Positions 20,409 to 35,085 are shown, numbered from the stretch's first letter. The stretch: 64,000 bases of DNA from Xenorhabdus thuongxuanensis (GCF_001908095.1 NZ_MKGR01000001.1:62001-126000), one strand, 5' to 3'. The notes: generated from the letters alone by a model not told the origin. Translations and numbers: made by a program.

Positions 20409-21149
20409 ATGTCCGTACTTGGCCGTATCCACTCTTTTGAATCTTGCGGAACCGTAGATGGTCCCGGTATCCGCTTTATCGCGTTTTTCCAAGGTTGCCT
20501 TATGCGCTGCCTCTATTGCCATAACCGCGATACTTGGGATACCCATGGCGGAAAAACGGTAACAGTCGAAGAATTAATAAAAGAAGCAACAACCTATCGC
20601 CATTTTATGAATGCTTCCGGTGGTGGAGTCACGGCTTCCGGTGGTGAAGCAATTCTTCAGGCCGAATTTGTTCGTGACTGGTTCAGAGCTTGCCATGAAG
20701 AAGGCATTCATACCTGTCTGGATACAAATGGCTTTGTTCGCCGTTATGATCCGGTGATAGATGAACTATTGGATGCTACCGATTTGGTTATGTTGGATTT
20801 AAAACAGCTTAATGATGATATTCACCAAAAATTAATTGGTGTGTCCAATCATCGGACTCTCGAATTTGCACGTTATCTGGCAAAACGCAATCAGAAAACC
20901 TGGATCCGTTATGTTGTTGTTCCCGGTTGGTCGGATGACGATCAATCAGTTCATTTACTTGGTGAATTCACCAAGAACATGAAAAATATTGAAAAAATAG
21001 AGCTATTACCTTATCACGAACTCGGTAAACATAAATGGATTGCCATGGGGGAGGAATATAAATTGGAAGGTGTTAAGCCCCCATCAAAAGAGACAATGGA
21101 GAGAGTAAAAGAAATTTTAAGTGGCTATGGGCATCATGTGATCTATTAG
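20409..21149 (+). CDS. pflA: pyruvate formate-lyase 1-activating enzyme
   Basis: PflA is a radical SAM enzyme that abstracts hydrogen from the PflB glycine to form the stable radical. The 246-residue protein carries the cluster motif CLMRCLYC (CxxxCxxC) at about residues 30-37, then [12 protein letters not shown], the SAM-binding GGE region, and HTCLDTNGF. Length matches E. coli (246). TTTGGAG 9 bases upstream serves as ribosome binding site. It lies 150 bases after pflB, in line with a shared or separate weak promoter. Confidence 0.97.
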   Translation: MSVLGRIHSFESCGTVDGPGIRFIAFFQGCLMRCLYCHNRDTWDTHGGKTVTVEELIKEATTYRHFMNASGGGVTASGGEAILQAEFVRDWFRACHEEGIHTCLDTNGFVRRYDPVIDELLDATDLVMLDLKQLNDDIHQKLIGVSNHRTLEFARYLAKRNQKTWIRYVVVPGWSDDDQSVHLLGEFTKNMKNIEKIELLPYHELGKHKWIAMGEEYKLEGVKPPSKETMERVKEILSGYGHHVIY

Positions 21150-21295
21150 ATTTATTCCTGCCCAAAGACCTTTTTGACCATCACGGTACTGTTGTTTCTT
21201 GGACATCAACCATATTATTAACAAATGCAGATTATTTCCTTGTTTTTAGAAAGATAGGGTAGCCATAAGACAAGTTAATTTATGATAGTTACTCG

Positions 21296-21326
21296 TAAAA
21301 AAAGCGCCATATTCGGCGCTTTTTTA
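21296..21326. terminator. terminator shared by pflA and serS
   Basis: An 11-bp stem, AAAAAAGCGCC / GGCGCTTTTTT, with a 6-base loop, has A/T flanks on both sides. It lies 17 bases past the serS stop (minus) and about 145 bases past pflA (plus). Confidence 0.9.
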
Positions 21327-21342
21327 TTAAGAAAAGAGGGTA

Positions 21343-22665
<1,323 letters not shown>

Positions 22666-22679
22666 TTATTGAAAAATCG

Positions 22680-22709
22680 TCAAAAATTACAGCTTAAAAG
22701 CTGTAATTT
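22680..22709 (-). terminator. rarA terminator
   Basis: A 12-bp perfect inverted repeat (22684-22695 / 22698-22709, with the central bases forming the loop) is followed on the minus strand by a run of five T. It lies 38 bases after the rarA stop and about 50 bases before the serS start, separating the two transcription units. Confidence 0.85.
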
Positions 22710-22746
22710 GGCATTGTTGGATATAAACCTTACCGTATCAGGAAAA

Positions 22747-24090
22747 TTAACGATAGCGTTTTATTGGGCTATTTTGATCCTGTTCCATTAGCCAGTTTAA
22801 CTTTTCACCTATCTTACCTTCCAGCCCTCTGGCAGTCGGATAATAATAACGTGTTTGTTGCATTTCTGGCGGAAAATAGACTTCACCGGCGGCATACGCA
22901 TTTGCCTCATCATGAGCGTAGCGATAATCTTCACCAAACCCAATTTTCTTCATCAGCTTAGTCGGGGCATTACGCAAATGGGCAGGAACGTCATAATCCG
23001 GTTTGTTTTGCGCATCTGCCATAGCTGCCTTGAATGCGGTATAAACAGCATTACTTTTCGGTGCACATGCAAGATAGACAATGGCCTGTGCGATCGCCCT
23101 TTCTCCTTCAGCCGCTCCGACACGCGTAAAACAATCCCATGCAGCAATAGCTATCTGCATTCCGCGTGGATCAGCATTACCCACATCTTCAGAAGCAATT
23201 GCCAGTAACCGACGGGCAACATAAAGAGGATCACCGCCTGCGGTAATAATTCGAGCGTACCAATAAAGTGCTGCATCAGGTGCTGAACCGCGGATTGATT
23301 TATGCAAAGCAGAAATTAAATCGTAATACCGATCACCTTTATTATCAAACCTGGCACTCCTTTCCCCACTCACTTCTTTCAATAATTCCGGCGTCAAAAC
23401 CCGTTGCCCTTGCGCATTGGTTTCTGCCATGTCCGACATCATCTCCAGCAAATTCAGTGAGCGGCGTGCATCTCCCGCCACAAGCTCAGCTATCATTTGG
23501 CGAGTATTATCCGGTAATACGATATTTCGTCCGCCAATGCCACGCTCTGTATCGTTCATGGCCTGAATAAGAACCTGTTCAATTTCTGCCGTCGAAAGTG
23601 ATTTCAATAAATAGACACGAGCCCGCGACAATAAGGCTGAATTTAATTCGAAGGAGGGATTTTCGGTGGTTGCACCAATAAACGTGATCGTACCATCTTC
23701 AATATGTGGCAAGAACGCATCCTGCTGGCTCTTATTAAATCGATGAACCTCATCAACAAATAAGATAGTTCTACGCCCTGCATTACGATTTTGTCGTGCT
23801 TTTTCTATGGATTCACGAATTTCTTTTATGCCAGAAGTGACTGCCGAAATGCGTTCAATATCAGCTTGTGCATAATAACCAATCACTTCAGCTAGTGTTG
23901 TTTTTCCTGTTCCGGGAGGTCCCCACAAAATCATGGAATGAAGGTGACCAGTTCGGATGGCTCGCGGCAAAGGTTTTCCTTCCGCCAGTAAGTGTTGCTG
24001 GCCAATATACTGATCTAATGTGACTGGCCGCATTCTTGCGGCCAGTGGCTGAAATTCATTTTGTGAAAAATCGAGAGAAAGATTGTTCAC
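22747..24090 (-). CDS. rarA: replication-associated recombination protein A (AAA+ ATPase)
   Basis: RarA (MgsA) is a tetrameric AAA+ ATPase related to clamp-loader subunits and RuvB that acts at stalled forks and on single-strand gaps. The 447-residue protein has Walker [10 protein letters not shown] near residue 56, Walker [12 protein letters not shown] and sensor 1 [14 protein letters not shown]. It also has the C-terminal MgsA domain with [12 protein letters not shown] and [14 protein letters not shown]. coli RarA is 447. It follows lolA by seven bases, so lolA-rarA is one unit, perhaps starting at ftsK. Confidence 0.97.
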   Translation of the reverse strand: MNNLSLDFSQNEFQPLAARMRPVTLDQYIGQQHLLAEGKPLPRAIRTGHLHSMILWGPPGTGKTTLAEVIGYYAQADIERISAVTSGIKEIRESIEKARQNRNAGRRTILFVDEVHRFNKSQQDAFLPHIEDGTITFIGATTENPSFELNSALLSRARVYLLKSLSTAEIEQVLIQAMNDTERGIGGRNIVLPDNTRQMIAELVAGDARRSLNLLEMMSDMAETNAQGQRVLTPELLKEVSGERSARFDNKGDRYYDLISALHKSIRGSAPDAALYWYARIITAGGDPLYVARRLLAIASEDVGNADPRGMQIAIAAWDCFTRVGAAEGERAIAQAIVYLACAPKSNAVYTAFKAAMADAQNKPDYDVPAHLRNAPTKLMKKIGFGEDYRYAHDEANAYAAGEVYFPPEMQQTRYYYPTARGLEGKIGEKLNWLMEQDQNSPIKRYR

Positions 24091-24097
24091 TTAAACC

Positions 24098-24709
24098 TCA
24101 CTGGCGCTGATCATCCAGCGTGACACCTTCCGGTATGGTAAATTTGAATTTTGCCGCATCCACGTTTATATTTTGCTGCCCTTTCAATTGGTAAGCACTT
24201 TTTTGCCCATCCTGTTCAACGGCAGTAAATTTTTGGATTGTTCCTTCTGGTGTCACGGTAATTGAAAAATGTCTTAAATTGCCATTGGTATTATGGGGAA
24301 TCAGTTCGAAATTATTGCCGTTTTGCATAACTTTGTACTGTTTCCAATCGGCAGGATCATTGCGTGCAATCAGCATAAATGGCGTATTTCCCGTCGCTTC
24401 TTTTAACCAATTTGCAGTCACCTGTTCGACGAAAGGATTATAAAACCACAGTGTCTTACCATCAGAAACCAAAACACTCTCATCAGGTGACATCATATGC
24501 CAGTTAAACAAATTAGGACGTTTGATCCAAAGTTCTCCCTCTCCTTGTTGGATTGTTGAACCATCATTGCTAGTTACTGTTTGAGTAAAACTGGCATGAA
24601 AACTATTCACCTTTCCCAAACGCCCTTGCAGATCCTGCATCGCATCAGCCCAAGCAGAACCCATGCTCATACCCATCATCAGACAACCAATCAACATCAG
24701 TTTTTTCAT
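24098..24709 (-). CDS. lolA: outer-membrane lipoprotein carrier protein
   Basis: LolA ferries lipoproteins through the periplasm from LolCDE to LolB. The 203-residue precursor has a signal peptide ending SAWA at about residue 21. The mature beta-barrel domain keeps [31 protein letters not shown] and TPFMLIARN. The start is taken at ATG 24707-24709; a TTG two codons upstream (24715) lies closer to AAGG and cannot be excluded. It sits between ftsK and rarA, the order of E. coli. Confidence 0.96.
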   Translation of the reverse strand: MKKLMLIGCLMMGMSMGSAWADAMQDLQGRLGKVNSFHASFTQTVTSNDGSTIQQGEGELWIKRPNLFNWHMMSPDESVLVSDGKTLWFYNPFVEQVTANWLKEATGNTPFMLIARNDPADWKQYKVMQNGNNFELIPHNTNGNLRHFSITVTPEGTIQKFTAVEQDGQKSAYQLKGQQNINVDAAKFKFTIPEGVTLDDQRQ

Positions 24710-24781
24710 GTGCAAGATACCTTCAATTCGTTTTATTATCAGCCATCAATTGTCGATACTGTTTACATTTCACAGCGATAA

Positions 24782-27700
24782 TTAATTTTCATGCGGCGGA
24801 GGTGCCAAAACTTCACGATTGCCATTATGCCCAGGTGCACTAACTATTTGTTGTGCTTCCATTTGTTCGACAATCCGAGCCGCTCGGTTATATCCAATCC
24901 TGAATTGACGTTGCACACCCGAAATAGAGACGCGACGTTTTTCGACCACAAATTCAACCGCTTGATCAAACAGGGGATCTAGCTCTTCGTCGCTATCAAA
25001 TCCCATACTGCCTTCACCGTCTTCTCCTCCTTTGACAATACTATCTATATATTGAGGGCGACCACGGGCTTTCCAGTCATTCACTACTTCATGCACTTCT
25101 TGATCGCGCACGAATGCACCATGAACACGTACAGGAATGGAGGAGTTTGGCGCCAAATAAAGCATATCTCCCATGCCAAGCAATGATTCTGCACCACCTT
25201 GATCAAGAATGGTACGAGAATCTATTTTACTGGATACTGTAAATGCAATACGTGTCGGAATATTTGCCTTAATCAGCCCGGTGATAATATCAACAGAAGG
25301 ACGCTGAGTTGCTAATACTAAGTGGATACCTGCCGCTCGTGCTTTCTGAGCCAAGCGTGCAATTAATTCTTCTACCTTTTTCCCTACTGTCATTATTAAG
25401 TCAGCAAATTCATCAACCATAACAACAATATAAGGTTCTTTTTTCAACATAGGATGAGTTACATCCATACTGTCACCTGGTTTCCAAAACGGATCAGGGA
25501 TAGGCCGCCCCATATTTTCGGCTTGCTTGATCTTGTCGTTATAGCCCGCAAGGTTACGCACACCTAAAGCTGACATCAGCTTATAGCGTCGCTCCATTTC
25601 ATTTACACACCAACGCAATGCATTGGCTGCATCTTTCATATCGGTAACAACTTCAGTCAATAAGTGCGGAATGCCTTCATAAACCGATAACTCAAGCATT
25701 TTCGGGTCAATCATAATAAAGCGTACATCCTCTGGTTTCGCTTTATACAGAATACTAAGGATCATCGCATTGACCCCTACCGATTTCCCCGAACCAGTAG
25801 TTCCTGCTACCAATAAGTGAGGCATCTTACCCAGATCAGCTACAACTGGCTGCCCTGCAATGTCTTTTCCTAAAACGATAGTTAACGGTGAAGGGTTATC
25901 ACGGAATTTATCACAGTCCAAAACTTCCCGCAGATAAACTGTTTGGCGTTTTTTATTGGGTAATTCTAAACCAACATAAGGTTTTCCCGGAATAACTTCC
26001 ACAATACGGACGGCTACCGCTGAAAGCGAACGAGCGAGGTCACGTGATAAGTTAGAAATACGCGAAGCTTTCACCCCAGGAGCTAAATCCAATTCAAATC
26101 GTGTGATGACAGGCCCTGGAGAGAACCCAACAACATCCGCTTTAACACGATAATCGTTCAAACGCGCTTCAATTAAACGCGAGGTTTGCTCAAGTGCAAA
26201 CATATCAACCGGTTCTTCTTCCGCCGGTGGTTCAGCCAAAAGATCCAAAGAAGGCATCGGCGTCGTTGGTTTTGGCAATGGTTGATCATTACGCATCAAA
26301 AATGGGTGGAACAAACTATCTTGCTGCGGTTGCTGCGGTTGCTGCGGTTGCTGCGGTTGCTGCGGTTGCTGCGGTTGCTGCGGTTGCTGCGGTTGCTGCG
26401 GTTGCTGCGGTTGCTGCGGTTGCTGCGGTTGCTGCGGTTGCTGCGGTTGCTGCGGTTGCTGCGCAAAAATATGCTGATTTTTCGATACGTAAGAATCAAG
26501 AACAATTGCTGTATTTTTTTCCTGAATTTGTTGAGCCGTTGGCTCTGTTGACATGAATACAAATTCAGTAGGCTCAGGTTGATTTAGTTGGTAACGTTCA
26601 CGTTGCTGTTGCTCAAACGCTATCCGCAACGCTTCTTCCTGCGCTTTTTGTTCATCTATTGGCTGTTCGTCTATGATCTGTTTATCTGCACTATTTTTCG
26701 TCAACTCATCAGCTACCGTTGGTTGCTTATCTATCGGCGTACTTTCTTCACGAGACTCTGACTCTCTATTTCCTGCCTCAAAATCAGCACCATAGCGCTC
26801 ACGTTGCTGTTCGAGGAATTGCTGACGCAACATGTCTTGCTGTTGGGCATCCATTCGGTGTTCATTAGCTTCTGCAATCAGCTCATTCTGCCTCTCTTTC
26901 TCTTTCCGCTGCATGTGTTCTGCCAAACGGTGAGAAGGCACTTTGATACCATACAATTCGCGACGTGTTGGGATCCTAACAGGATTAGGACGCGGCATTT
27001 CAGGACCAATACCTTGTTTAATCTGTGGATTCCTCGCCACTATAGCAGAGCTCGCAATATCCGCTGCTGTATTTTTAAAATTGGCATTATCATTTTCAGG
27101 AAGCGTAAATGCATCTGTTACATCATCTTGTGAATTCGTATTCGTACCAGCAAAACTGTTCGTGGATAGATTTGAAATAACCTGAGAAAAATCATCTGAT
27201 TGTGGATTTGTATCTGATTGGTAATCATCCGGCAATTCAAAAGAATAGCGAACGGGTTCCTGTTCCTGAGGTTGATCAAATGCTGGAGAGGTTGCTACTG
27301 TCGATATAGCTGGCTGAGGTGTATCCTCAAGATCAAGCGAATGTTCAGTTTTCTCGGATGAACCGTTTTCTTCCATAACCGGAGAAACGGGTGCAGGCTG
27401 TAATATCGGATCTGTATTAGCTAATTCGACTAATGTTGGGGCTGTCAGTAATACGTCATCTTCATCTGCGTCTGGCGTTTCAGTAGCAACCACAGATTCA
27501 ACCATTTCATGTTTATCTACATGCTCCGCATGTTTTTGTTCACTGGCTGAGTGTTCGGAAACTAACGTAGTTTCTAAATCATTTTCGTCATATTCAACAT
27601 TATTGCGGCCACGATTGACTACAAAACTCAGTGAATCCAGAATAACTGCACCGATTTTTTCTGCAATCGTGAGCCATGACCATCCTGTAAACAATGTGAA

Positions 27701-28222
27701 TCCAACGGCCCAAATGCCAAGCAGAGCCAATGTTGCCCCCAAGATGTTGAACCAAGGCAAAATCGCATTACTGAATAAATTGCCTATGACTCCACCAGCA
27801 GCAAAATCATTTAAATCATCAATATTGAGTGCAGCCAAACCACATGACGTCAGTATCAGGGCTAAAGCACCAATGACGCGTAATGCAAGTGTGAAGAAAT
27901 CAATGTACTCTTGCCTATCTTTCTGACGGAAAGCATTCCAACAACCTAACAACATAAAGGGCGGGACTGCATAGGCAAGAATACCAAATGCCGAGAATAG
28001 TGTGTCAGATAACCAAGCACCAACACTGCCGCCCCAATTGTGGACAGGTTCATGCCATGATGTCTGTGACCAACTGGGATCAGATGGATTGAAGCTGATA
28101 AGCACTACCATCAAGTACACAGCACAGATAGCAATAACCAACAGAACGGCTTCCAGAAGCCGGCGGCCACTGCTTATCTTCTTTAACTTAACACGTTTGT
28201 CTTCTGTATATTCCTGGTTCAA
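24782..28222 (-). CDS. ftsK: DNA translocase FtsK
   Basis: FtsK anchors in the septum and pumps chromosome ends toward dif, where it activates XerCD. The 1146-residue protein has four membrane segments within residues 22-210 and a long Gln/Pro/Glu-rich linker to about residue 660. The RecA-like motor follows with Walker [13 protein letters not shown] and Walker [12 protein letters not shown]. The C-terminal gamma winged helix contains [19 protein letters not shown] and reads KOPS. The linker contains 15 exact PQQ repeats (about residues 588-634) coded by a 9-bp tandem repeat. The linker is shorter than in E. coli (1329 residues in all). lrp lies upstream on the same strand, lolA downstream. 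Confidence 0.97.
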   Translation of the reverse strand: MNQEYTEDKRVKLKKISSGRRLLEAVLLVIAICAVYLMVVLISFNPSDPSWSQTSWHEPVHNWGGSVGAWLSDTLFSAFGILAYAVPPFMLLGCWNAFRQKDRQEYIDFFTLALRVIGALALILTSCGLAALNIDDLNDFAAGGVIGNLFSNAILPWFNILGATLALLGIWAVGFTLFTGWSWLTIAEKIGAVILDSLSFVVNRGRNNVEYDENDLETTLVSEHSASEQKHAEHVDKHEMVESVVATETPDADEDDVLLTAPTLVELANTDPILQPAPVSPVMEENGSSEKTEHSLDLEDTPQPAISTVATSPAFDQPQEQEPVRYSFELPDDYQSDTNPQSDDFSQVISNLSTNSFAGTNTNSQDDVTDAFTLPENDNANFKNTAADIASSAIVARNPQIKQGIGPEMPRPNPVRIPTRRELYGIKVPSHRLAEHMQRKEKERQNELIAEANEHRMDAQQQDMLRQQFLEQQRERYGADFEAGNRESESREESTPIDKQPTVADELTKNSADKQIIDEQPIDEQKAQEEALRIAFEQQQRERYQLNQPEPTEFVFMSTEPTAQQIQEKNTAIVLDSYVSKNQHIFAQQPQQPQQPQQPQQPQQPQQPQQPQQPQQPQQPQQPQQPQQPQQPQQDSLFHPFLMRNDQPLPKPTTPMPSLDLLAEPPAEEEPVDMFALEQTSRLIEARLNDYRVKADVVGFSPGPVITRFELDLAPGVKASRISNLSRDLARSLSAVAVRIVEVIPGKPYVGLELPNKKRQTVYLREVLDCDKFRDNPSPLTIVLGKDIAGQPVVADLGKMPHLLVAGTTGSGKSVGVNAMILSILYKAKPEDVRFIMIDPKMLELSVYEGIPHLLTEVVTDMKDAANALRWCVNEMERRYKLMSALGVRNLAGYNDKIKQAENMGRPIPDPFWKPGDSMDVTHPMLKKEPYIVVMVDEFADLIMTVGKKVEELIARLAQKARAAGIHLVLATQRPSVDIITGLIKANIPTRIAFTVSSKIDSRTILDQGGAESLLGMGDMLYLAPNSSIPVRVHGAFVRDQEVHEVVNDWKARGRPQYIDSIVKGGEDGEGSMGFDSDEELDPLFDQAVEFVVEKRRVSISGVQRQFRIGYNRAARIVEQMEAQQIVSAPGHNGNREVLAPPPHEN
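26321..26464 (-). repeat. 9-bp tandem repeat (16 units) inside ftsK
   Basis: The unit ttgctgcgg is repeated 15 times without a single change from 26321 to 26455, followed by a 16th unit ending in c. Translated on the ftsK strand each unit is Pro-Gln-Gln. Nine bases keep the frame, so copy number can vary without breaking the gene. The repeat keeps several other frames open on both strands, producing artificial open frames. Confidence 0.97.
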
Positions 28223-28260
28223 GAAAGACTCTCCAGGTTTTTCTGTTGATTAAAATGGAA

Positions 28261-28285
28261 CAACGCTGAGGGTAGCTCAGCGTTG
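28261..28285 (-). terminator. hairpin downstream of lrp
   Basis: The arms caacgctgag and ctcagcgttg form a perfect 10-bp stem with a 5-base loop. The hairpin lies 71 bases after the lrp stop and 39 bases before ftsK on the minus strand. It is followed by a short U-rich stretch (TTCCATTTT), so termination may be partial. Confidence 0.7.
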
Positions 28286-28355
28286 AAACTGTATACATAA
28301 ACAGGAGTGTACCTAAGTTTTGCCTGTTTTGCATCTGTACATTTTAGATGAAAGC

Positions 28356-28850
28356 TTAACGAAGCTTAATCACCAAACGGTTACTTTGTTTCACTTCTTC
28401 CATTACAACATAAGTACGGGTGTCGTTAACACCAGGAAGACGTAACAAAGTTTCGCCGAGCAATTTACGATATGCAGACATATCTGGCACACGTGTTTTC
28501 AGCAAGTAGTCAAAATCACCAGAAACTAAATGACATTCTTGGATTTCTTCTAGTTTCTGAACAGCAGTATTGAATTGTTCAAATACATCTGCTGCACCTC
28601 GGTTCAGCGTAATTTCAACAAATACCAGCAATGATGCATCCAAATAATGAGGATTCAGCAAAGCCGTATAACCAGAGATAAAGCCCTGACGCTCTAAGCG
28701 ACGCACACGTTCCAGACAAGGTGTTGGTGACAAACCAACTCTCTTGGATAACTCCACATTAGAAATACGGCCATCTTTTTGCAACTCGTTAAGGATATTA
28801 CGATCTATACGATCAAGATCTTTTCCTGGACGCTTCTTATTATCTATCAT
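28356..28850 (-). CDS. lrp: leucine-responsive regulatory protein
   Basis: Lrp is a global feast/famine regulator that wraps DNA as octamers or hexadecamers and responds to leucine. The 164-residue protein equals the E. coli length. It has an N-terminal helix-turn-helix (LNELQKDGRISNVELSKRVG through PTPCLERVRRLERQGFI, about residues 19-60). A C-terminal RAM domain follows with ECHLVSGDFDYLLKTRV. In Xenorhabdus and Photorhabdus Lrp controls symbiosis and virulence phenotypes. It is preceded by an unusually long spacer (849 bases) that probably holds a long leader and autoregulatory sites. Confidence 0.98.
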   Translation of the reverse strand: MIDNKKRPGKDLDRIDRNILNELQKDGRISNVELSKRVGLSPTPCLERVRRLERQGFISGYTALLNPHYLDASLLVFVEITLNRGAADVFEQFNTAVQKLEEIQECHLVSGDFDYLLKTRVPDMSAYRKLLGETLLRLPGVNDTRTYVVMEEVKQSNRLVIKLR

Positions 28851-30659
<1,809 letters not shown>

Positions 30660-30672
30660 TCTATCTTTCCCC

Positions 30673-30698
30673 AAAGCGCTATTTCGATAGCGCTTTTT
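30673..30698 (+). terminator. trxB terminator
   Basis: The stem AAAGCGCTAT / ATAGCGCTTT (10 bp) is closed by a stable TTCG tetraloop and followed by T residues. It begins 13 bases after the trxB stop. Confidence 0.92.
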
Positions 30699-30762
30699 AA
30701 TAGGTAACATACAGCCTGTTTTGATATTCCGTATCATTACCCACTAATCAGAAATTTTTCTT

Positions 30763-32532
30763 ATGGACAAAACAAGACAATCTGAACTTGTTCGATGGCT
30801 GAAGCAGCAAACTGCTCCTGCCCGTCGGTGGCTTCGTTTATCAATGCTACTTGGCTTAATCAGTGGATTGCTGATTATTTCTCAGGCCTGGCTCTTGGCG
30901 ACAATCCTCCAAGCCCTGATTATGGACAATGTTCCCCGTGAAAACCTTATCGACCAATTTCTAATGTTGGCCGCTATTTTTACATTACGAGCAATTATCA
31001 ATGCTGTTCGGGAGCGTGTCGGGTTTATTTGTGGCAAAGTTGTACGCCAACAAATTCGCAATATGGTGCTAGATAAACTCGAACAACTAGGTCCAGTGTG
31101 GGTTAAGGGGAAACCTGCCGGAAGCTGGGCAACCATTATCCTGGAGCAGATAGAAGACATGCAGGATTTTTACTCTCGCTATCTACCCCAAATTGCTCTT
31201 GCTACGATGATCCCTATCTTAATCCTAATTACTGTGTTTCCAATTAATTGGGCCGCAGGATTGATTTTATTTGTCACCGCTCCATTGATTCCTCTGTTTA
31301 TGGCATTGGTGGGATTAGGAGCCGCAGATGCCAATCGGCGCAATTTTGTTGCTCTCGGCCGATTAAGCGGTAATTTTCTCGATCGTTTACGGGGTTTGGA
31401 AACTTTGCGCCTGTTTCATCGAGGGGATGCGGAAGTTGAACAAATCACGGAGTCGACAGAGAACTTTCGTCGCAGAACGATGGAAGTTCTGCGCATGGCA
31501 TTCCTATCTTCAGCGGTTTTAGAGTTTTTTGCCGCTATTTCCATTGCCGTTGTTGCTGTTTATTTTGGCTTTTCCTATTTGGGAGAATTGCACTTTGGTA
31601 GCTATGGCATCGGTGTTACGCTGTTTGCAGGTTTCCTCGCGTTAATCCTCGCACCTGAGTTTTTTCAACCACTGCGCGATTTAGGTACGTTTTATCACGC
31701 CAAAGCCCAGGCAGTCGGAGCGGCAGAATCGCTCTTCACCTTACTTAACAGCGATGGAGAACAAGTCGCAAGTAGCGGTGAGAAAACACTATCAGATAAA
31801 AAACCCGTTACTATTGAGGCCCGCGGTCTGGAAATTATGTCCCACGATGGACATCGTCTTGCTGGTCCTTTGAATTTTACAATTGATAAGCGCCAACGAA
31901 TTGCTCTAGTTGGAAAAAGTGGTGCAGGCAAAAGTTCGTTGATCAATGTATTGCTGGGATTCTTACCTTATCATGGTTCCTTGAAAATCAATGGAATTGA
32001 GTTGCGTGAACTCAATCTCACCAAATGGCGCGAACATTTAAGCTGGGTTGGGCAAAACCCACATCTGCCAGAACAAACACTACTTGATAATATTCGTCTT
32101 GGTCAATATGACGCAACGCAAGAACAAATCAAGGATGTGATGGAACGGGCTTATGTTAGTGAGTTTATTGACGACCTTCCAGATGGAATCAATACAGTGA
32201 TAGGTGACAACGCTGCTCGCCTGTCTGTTGGACAAGCCCAGCGTATTGCGGTAGCACGAGCGTTGTTAAATCCTTGCCAATTATTGCTATTGGATGAACC
32301 AGCCGCCAGCCTTGATGCCCATAGCGAACAGCGTGTGATGATGGCTTTAAATCAGGCCTCACATCAACAAACCACATTATTAGTCACTCACTTATTAGAA
32401 GAAACGCTATCGTATGACCAGATTTGGGTAATGGAAAATGGATTGCTGATTGAGCAAGGTGATTATCAAACTTTAAGCCAGTCTCAAAGTGTATTTTCTC
32501 GTTTGTTATCTCACCGTAGTGTGGAGCTTTAA
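30763..32532 (+). CDS. cydD: glutathione/cysteine ABC exporter subunit CydD
   Basis: CydD and CydC form a heterodimeric inner-membrane ABC transporter that exports cysteine and glutathione and is required for cytochrome bd assembly. The 589-residue protein has an N-terminal six-helix domain and a C-terminal ATPase. The ATPase has Walker A GKSGAGKSS, signature LSVGQAQRIAVARAL and Walker B LLLLDEPAASLD. E. coli CydD is 588. cydC begins two bases after its stop, so the subunits are coupled. Confidence 0.97.
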   Translation: MDKTRQSELVRWLKQQTAPARRWLRLSMLLGLISGLLIISQAWLLATILQALIMDNVPRENLIDQFLMLAAIFTLRAIINAVRERVGFICGKVVRQQIRNMVLDKLEQLGPVWVKGKPAGSWATIILEQIEDMQDFYSRYLPQIALATMIPILILITVFPINWAAGLILFVTAPLIPLFMALVGLGAADANRRNFVALGRLSGNFLDRLRGLETLRLFHRGDAEVEQITESTENFRRRTMEVLRMAFLSSAVLEFFAAISIAVVAVYFGFSYLGELHFGSYGIGVTLFAGFLALILAPEFFQPLRDLGTFYHAKAQAVGAAESLFTLLNSDGEQVASSGEKTLSDKKPVTIEARGLEIMSHDGHRLAGPLNFTIDKRQRIALVGKSGAGKSSLINVLLGFLPYHGSLKINGIELRELNLTKWREHLSWVGQNPHLPEQTLLDNIRLGQYDATQEQIKDVMERAYVSEFIDDLPDGINTVIGDNAARLSVGQAQRIAVARALLNPCQLLLLDEPAASLDAHSEQRVMMALNQASHQQTTLLVTHLLEETLSYDQIWVMENGLLIEQGDYQTLSQSQSVFSRLLSHRSVEL

Positions 32533-32534
32533 TC

Positions 32535-34295
32535 ATGCGTGTATTACTCCCATTTTTCGCGCTCTACCGCCGCCATTGGTTTCTCATTAGTTTAGGTATG
32601 GTATTGGCAATTGTGACGCTGCTAGCCAGTATTGGGTTGCTAACACTCTCTGGTTGGTTCCTTGCTGGCACAGCCTTGGCTGGACTCGCAGGGTTATATA
32701 CGTTCAACTATATGCTACCTGCTGCCGGTGTTCGTGGTGCAGCTATTTTTCGAACTGCTGGCCGTTATGGTGAACGGCTTGTCAGCCATGATGCAACATT
32801 CCGGGTATTAGCACATTTACGTGTTTTCGCATTTCAAAAAATACTGCCCCTTTCTCCTGGAGGCATTGCTCGTTTTCGTCAAGGTGAGTTGTTAAATAGG
32901 CTTGTTGCGGATGTCGAAACACTGGATCACTTGTATCTGCGAGTTATTTCTCCTGTCCTCGCCGCATTCGTCGTCATTCTCGTTCTGACATTCGGCCTGG
33001 GCTTCCTTGATATCACCCTCGCCTATACTATTGGCGGTATTATGCTAGGGCTGCTGCTGATATTACCTTGTGTGTTTTACCACGCAGGAAAACCTTATGG
33101 CAGAAACATTACCCAACAACGCAGTCAGTATCGTATATTACTTACCAGCGCCTTGCAGGGGCAAGCTGAGTTAAGCGTATTTGGCGCACTCAAGCGCTTC
33201 CGTCAATCCATGACAGAGATTGAAAATAATTGGCTAAAAAATCAGCAAAAACAAGCCAATTTGACCGGACTCTCACAAGCCATCATGATTTTTTCCACTG
33301 GTATGACGGTGACACTGATCTTGTGGCTGGCGGCGGCAAGTGTGGGAGACAATAGTCAGGCAGGAGCATTAATAGCACTGTTTACATTCTGCACCCTTGC
33401 TGCGTTCGAAGCACTTGGGCCAGTCACAGTGGCATTCCAACACATGGGGCAAGTCATTGCATCTGCGACTCGTGTTTCTCAGTTGATGCACCAAAAACCG
33501 GAAGTCACCTTCCCTTCCCATGGACCGCAAGCAAATGACAAGCTCAGCCTTGAAATAAAAAATGTTGATTTCACCTACCCTGACCAGCCACAGCCAGTAT
33601 TGAAAAATATATCTCTATCCCTGACATCAGGCGAACATATTGCTTTACTGGGGAAAACAGGATGTGGTAAATCAACGCTTTTGCAATTATTAACACGTGC
33701 CTGGGACGTCAATAGCGGTGAGATTCAACTCAATCAGAACCCTATCTCCCACTATGATGAGTCAACATTACGTTCAATGATGTCTATCGTTCCGCAACGG
33801 ATACATGTCTTTAGCCATACTTTGCGTGAAAATCTCTTATTGGCAAAACCAGATGCTAATGACGATGAATTAACAACCGTACTGCAACAAGTAGGTTTAG
33901 GGTACTTGCTAGACACTGATAAAAAGCTAAACTGTTGGATGGGTGAAGGCGGGCGTCAGCTTTCCGGTGGAGAACAGCGTCGCTTGGGTATTGCCAGAGC
34001 ATTGTTGCACAATGCCCCTTTAATACTGTTGGATGAACCCACTGAAGGACTTGATACTGATACAGAACAACAAATTCTGTCGCTGCTACACCGTAGTTGT
34101 CAACATAAGACGTTGATTATCGTTACCCATCGACTCACAGGCTTGCAACACATGGATCGGATCTGCGTTATGGATGGAGGGCGCATTATCGAGCAAGGTA
34201 AGCACAATGCGTTACTAGCTCAACAAGGGCGTTACTACCAATTTTATCAGCGACAACAGTTTCATCAGCTACAGAGCTATTCTGAGCAAAGGTGA
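32535..34295 (+). CDS. cydC: glutathione/cysteine ABC exporter subunit CydC
   Basis: CydC is the partner of CydD. The 586-residue protein starts [20 protein letters not shown] and carries a six-helix membrane domain. Its ATPase has Walker [10 protein letters not shown], signature [16 protein letters not shown], Walker [13 protein letters not shown] and switch VTHRLTG. It is slightly longer than E. coli (573). Its end comes within a few bases of the start of aat, so aat is read from the same mRNA. Confidence 0.97.
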   Translation: MRVLLPFFALYRRHWFLISLGMVLAIVTLLASIGLLTLSGWFLAGTALAGLAGLYTFNYMLPAAGVRGAAIFRTAGRYGERLVSHDATFRVLAHLRVFAFQKILPLSPGGIARFRQGELLNRLVADVETLDHLYLRVISPVLAAFVVILVLTFGLGFLDITLAYTIGGIMLGLLLILPCVFYHAGKPYGRNITQQRSQYRILLTSALQGQAELSVFGALKRFRQSMTEIENNWLKNQQKQANLTGLSQAIMIFSTGMTVTLILWLAAASVGDNSQAGALIALFTFCTLAAFEALGPVTVAFQHMGQVIASATRVSQLMHQKPEVTFPSHGPQANDKLSLEIKNVDFTYPDQPQPVLKNISLSLTSGEHIALLGKTGCGKSTLLQLLTRAWDVNSGEIQLNQNPISHYDESTLRSMMSIVPQRIHVFSHTLRENLLLAKPDANDDELTTVLQQVGLGYLLDTDKKLNCWMGEGGRQLSGGEQRRLGIARALLHNAPLILLDEPTEGLDTDTEQQILSLLHRSCQHKTLIIVTHRLTGLQHMDRICVMDGGRIIEQGKHNALLAQQGRYYQFYQRQQFHQLQSYSEQR

Positions 34296-34303
34296 TTCAA
34301 CTT

Positions 34304-34993
34304 ATGTCGATAGCTCAACTGGGTAACTCATATGAATTCCCCCATCCTACCAATGCGCTAGTTGAACCAAATGGCTTATTGGCATTTGGAGGAGATTTAA
34401 GTGCAGAACGTTTACAGGTAGCGTATCATGAGGGGATTTTTCCGTGGTATTCGCCTGATGAGCCGCCTTTATGGTGGTCTCCCGATCCTAGGGCCGTGTT
34501 GATTCCAGGAGAATTACATATTGGCCGGACACTACGTCGATTTATTCGCAAGCATACTTACCAAATCACGGTAAACTATGCTTTTGATGAAGTGATATAT
34601 AATTGTGCCCAACGACAAGAAGGCACCTGGATTGGGCCAGGTGTTCAAAAAGGTTATCAAGCCTTACATAAAGAAGGTTTAGCCCATTCAATTGAAGTTT
34701 GGCATGACCATCAACTTGTAGGTGGTTTATATGGTGTCTGTGTCGGTACACTATTTTGTGGTGAATCGATGTTTAGCAAAATGGAGAATGCTTCCAAGTG
34801 TGCTTTTATCGCATTCTATCACCATTTTTTACGTCATGGTGGTCATCTATTTGATTGTCAGGTATTAAACCACCATACAGAATCATTGGGTGCTAAAAAT
34901 ATTTCGAGAGAAAAGTTTCTCCAGCATCTTTATCAATTAAGAAAACAGTCATTGCAACCAGGCTGCTGGTCTGCACAAAAGCTGGATTTATAA
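34304..34993 (+). CDS. aat: leucyl/phenylalanyl-tRNA--protein transferase
   Basis: Aat adds Leu or Phe to proteins with N-terminal Arg or Lys, making primary N-degrons that ClpS delivers to ClpAP; clpA and clpS are encoded nearby. The protein shows [33 protein letters not shown] and [15 protein letters not shown], and the family-specific [18 protein letters not shown]. Two starts are possible: GTG at 34292, overlapping the cydC stop, or ATG at 34304. ATG is chosen because AAAGGTGA lies eight bases before it. The product is then 229 residues (E. coli 234). Confidence 0.95.
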   Translation: MSIAQLGNSYEFPHPTNALVEPNGLLAFGGDLSAERLQVAYHEGIFPWYSPDEPPLWWSPDPRAVLIPGELHIGRTLRRFIRKHTYQITVNYAFDEVIYNCAQRQEGTWIGPGVQKGYQALHKEGLAHSIEVWHDHQLVGGLYGVCVGTLFCGESMFSKMENASKCAFIAFYHHFLRHGGHLFDCQVLNHHTESLGAKNISREKFLQHLYQLRKQSLQPGCWSAQKLDL

Positions 34994-35025
34994 TCATCTC
35001 TTAGAAATAAATGCTGTTCATGGTG

Positions 35026-35085
35026 GGAATGTCATTAGCCAGCATATTATCGTATGTAAAATGATGGCTTAAAATACGACATTCC
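35026..35085. repeat. interrupted inverted repeat between aat and infA
   Basis: The outer arms ggaatgtc (35026-35033) and gacattcc (35078-35085) are perfect. An inner pair, agcca (35037-35041) and tggct (35065-35069), nests inside. It lies 33 bases past the aat stop and may be the aat terminator region or part of the infA leader. Confidence 0.5.

Noticed and set aside
26321-26464. Possible CRISPR-like repeat array
   Set aside because: Units are 9 bp, contiguous and without spacers, inside a coding sequence. This is a simple tandem repeat.
26186-26562. Open frames on both strands made of Leu-Leu-Arg, Ala-Ala-Val and Asn-Arg-Ser repeats
   Set aside because: They are translations of the 9-bp ftsK repeat in other frames. 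The Pro-Gln-Gln frame lies within a complete ftsK gene.
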